A stretch of 5,081 nt of DNA from Candidatus Thorarchaeota archaeon (lineage in GTDB: Archaea; Asgardarchaeota; Thorarchaeia; Thorarchaeales; Thorarchaeaceae), in contig JAHQWZ010000168.1 in assembly GCA_029856425.1 (NCBI GenBank), positions 1-5,081 of the forward strand. The letters run 5' to 3'. A model generated the notes under the pieces. The model was not told where the DNA came from and searched no databases. It saw only the letters and a list, made by a program, of their open reading frames with translations. A program made the position numbers and the translations under genes. Below, in pieces: positions 4,370 through 5,081 of this stretch; position 1 is the stretch's first letter, and each line of letters starts with the position of its first letter.

Positions 4370-5081
4370 CTATTCCTGAAACGACACACCAAGTCCTGGA
4401 CCAATGGGAGGCCGGATTGTCCCTTGGTCCTCTAATAGCCCCCGAACAGGGTCATCCGCCAGCTCATTTGTGCCAATCTCATGAGGGCGATTGAAGTTTG
4501 AGCCTGAAAGGACTAGATGGACTCCAGCGGAAACTCCGATCTGAGTTTCCCATGGACTTATCACGACACACTCAATACCATGCGCCTCAGCCAAAAGTGC
4601 GATTTTCCTAGCCTTGTATATTCCACCATGTTTGATGAGCTTGAGTCCGAAGAAGTCTACTGCTTCATGCTGAATTAGCGACTTCGCATCAACGAGCGTA
4701 TAAAGCGACTCATCAGCCATGAGAGGAGTGTCACTCTGCTTTCTAATCTCGGTGAATCCCTCATGATCATTTGCAGATACAGGTTGCTCGAGGTATTCTA
4801 ATTCGATTTTCTCAATTTCACGCAATACGTGCAATGCGGTCTTAACAGAATATCCGGTGTTGGCGTCGGCACGTATTCTGACAGAGTCGCCAACGGTATC
4901 TCTCACTTGTTTCAGAGTTTCAATGTCTTGCTCAGGCTCTATTCCCACCTTGATCTTGATGGCCTTGGCTCCTTGATTCACGCACTGCAAAGCCTTCTCA
5001 GCAACCTCAGTCGGGGTTCCTATCCCCAGCACCTTTGCTAGCTCGACGTGTTCACGTGATAAGCCACCAAGTATCTCATAG
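4370..5081 (-). CDS. Enolase-superfamily enzyme, MR/MLE type (dipeptide epimerase-like), N-terminus outside window
   Basis: The frame is open from the right edge (first full codon Tyr, then EILGGLSREHVELAKVLGIG) to TAG 4372-4370, giving 236 visible residues. All barrel-domain landmarks of the muconate lactonizing/mandelate racemase branch are present. KIK (visible 42-44) is the K-x-K catalytic base. RADAN, EQP and ADES carry the magnesium ligands Asp72, Glu98 and Asp123. GLKLIKHGG (146-154) carries the opposite-face Lys. SPWETQIG (175-182) and the C-terminal GPGLGV complete the barrel. The enzyme should abstract an alpha proton next to a carboxylate using magnesium.

Likely activities are dipeptide (L-Ala-D/L-Glu type) epimerase, o-succinylbenzoate synthase or a muconate-cycloisomerase-like reaction. 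The missing N-terminal capping domain decides specificity, so I do not choose. Family length is about 350-370 residues, so roughly 120-130 are missing. The GTG at 5032 is internal, because the conserved frame continues past it. It is the first of three minus-strand genes. Confidence 0.9.
   Translation of the reverse strand, partial: YEILGGLSREHVELAKVLGIGTPTEVAEKALQCVNQGAKAIKIKVGIEPEQDIETLKQVRDTVGDSVRIRADANTGYSVKTALHVLREIEKIELEYLEQPVSANDHEGFTEIRKQSDTPLMADESLYTLVDAKSLIQHEAVDFFGLKLIKHGGIYKARKIALLAEAHGIECVVISPWETQIGVSAGVHLVLSGSNFNRPHEIGTNELADDPVRGLLEDQGTIRPPIGPGLGVSFQE

Overview
The window reads as a piece of an archaeal chromosome, moderately AT-rich by eye. An Asgard (Thorarchaeota-like) source is my best guess. 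The case rests on short AT-rich TATA-like elements about 22-26 nt before several starts, starts with no Shine-Dalgarno sequence (leaderless style), and a secreted protein with many N-glycosylation sequons, a C-terminal membrane helix and a basic tail. No rRNA, tRNA or phylogenetic marker is present, so this is an inference. I see no CRISPR array, insertion sequence or tRNA.

Left part (1-1925): a divergent pair, both members damaged. On the minus strand (1-198) is the N-terminal part of a GNAT acetyltransferase that runs off the left edge; its reading frame shifts by one base near 66-69. On the plus strand (363-1925) is a 520-codon gene for a secreted, membrane-anchored papain-fold protein resembling peptidase C39 and BtrH. 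It is cut by a single in-frame TGA at codon 94, between the predicted catalytic Cys and His, while the remaining 426 codons stay open and protein-like. The 164-bp gap between the two genes holds TATA-like elements and small repeats.

Middle part (1926-3097): a minus-strand multi-pass membrane protein of unknown function ends 4 bp from the papain-fold gene, so the two converge. It is divergent from a 53-residue four-cysteine zinc-ribbon-like protein at 2936-3097. That small gene has a very strong ribosome binding site and is easily overlooked.

Right part (3205-5081): three minus-strand genes in one direction. In transcription order they are an enolase-superfamily enzyme (MR/MLE type, N-terminus outside the window), a single-domain GNAT acetyltransferase, and a DUF1801 protein. 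The gaps between them (129 and 64 bp) are wide enough for separate promoters, so a tight operon is not shown. A 107-bp gap with two inverted repeats separates the DUF1801 gene from the convergent small zinc protein gene.

I see no clear multi-gene system. The most notable points are the TGA-interrupted surface enzyme, the clustering of two gene lesions at the left end, the unannotated zinc-ribbon gene and the uncharacterised membrane protein.
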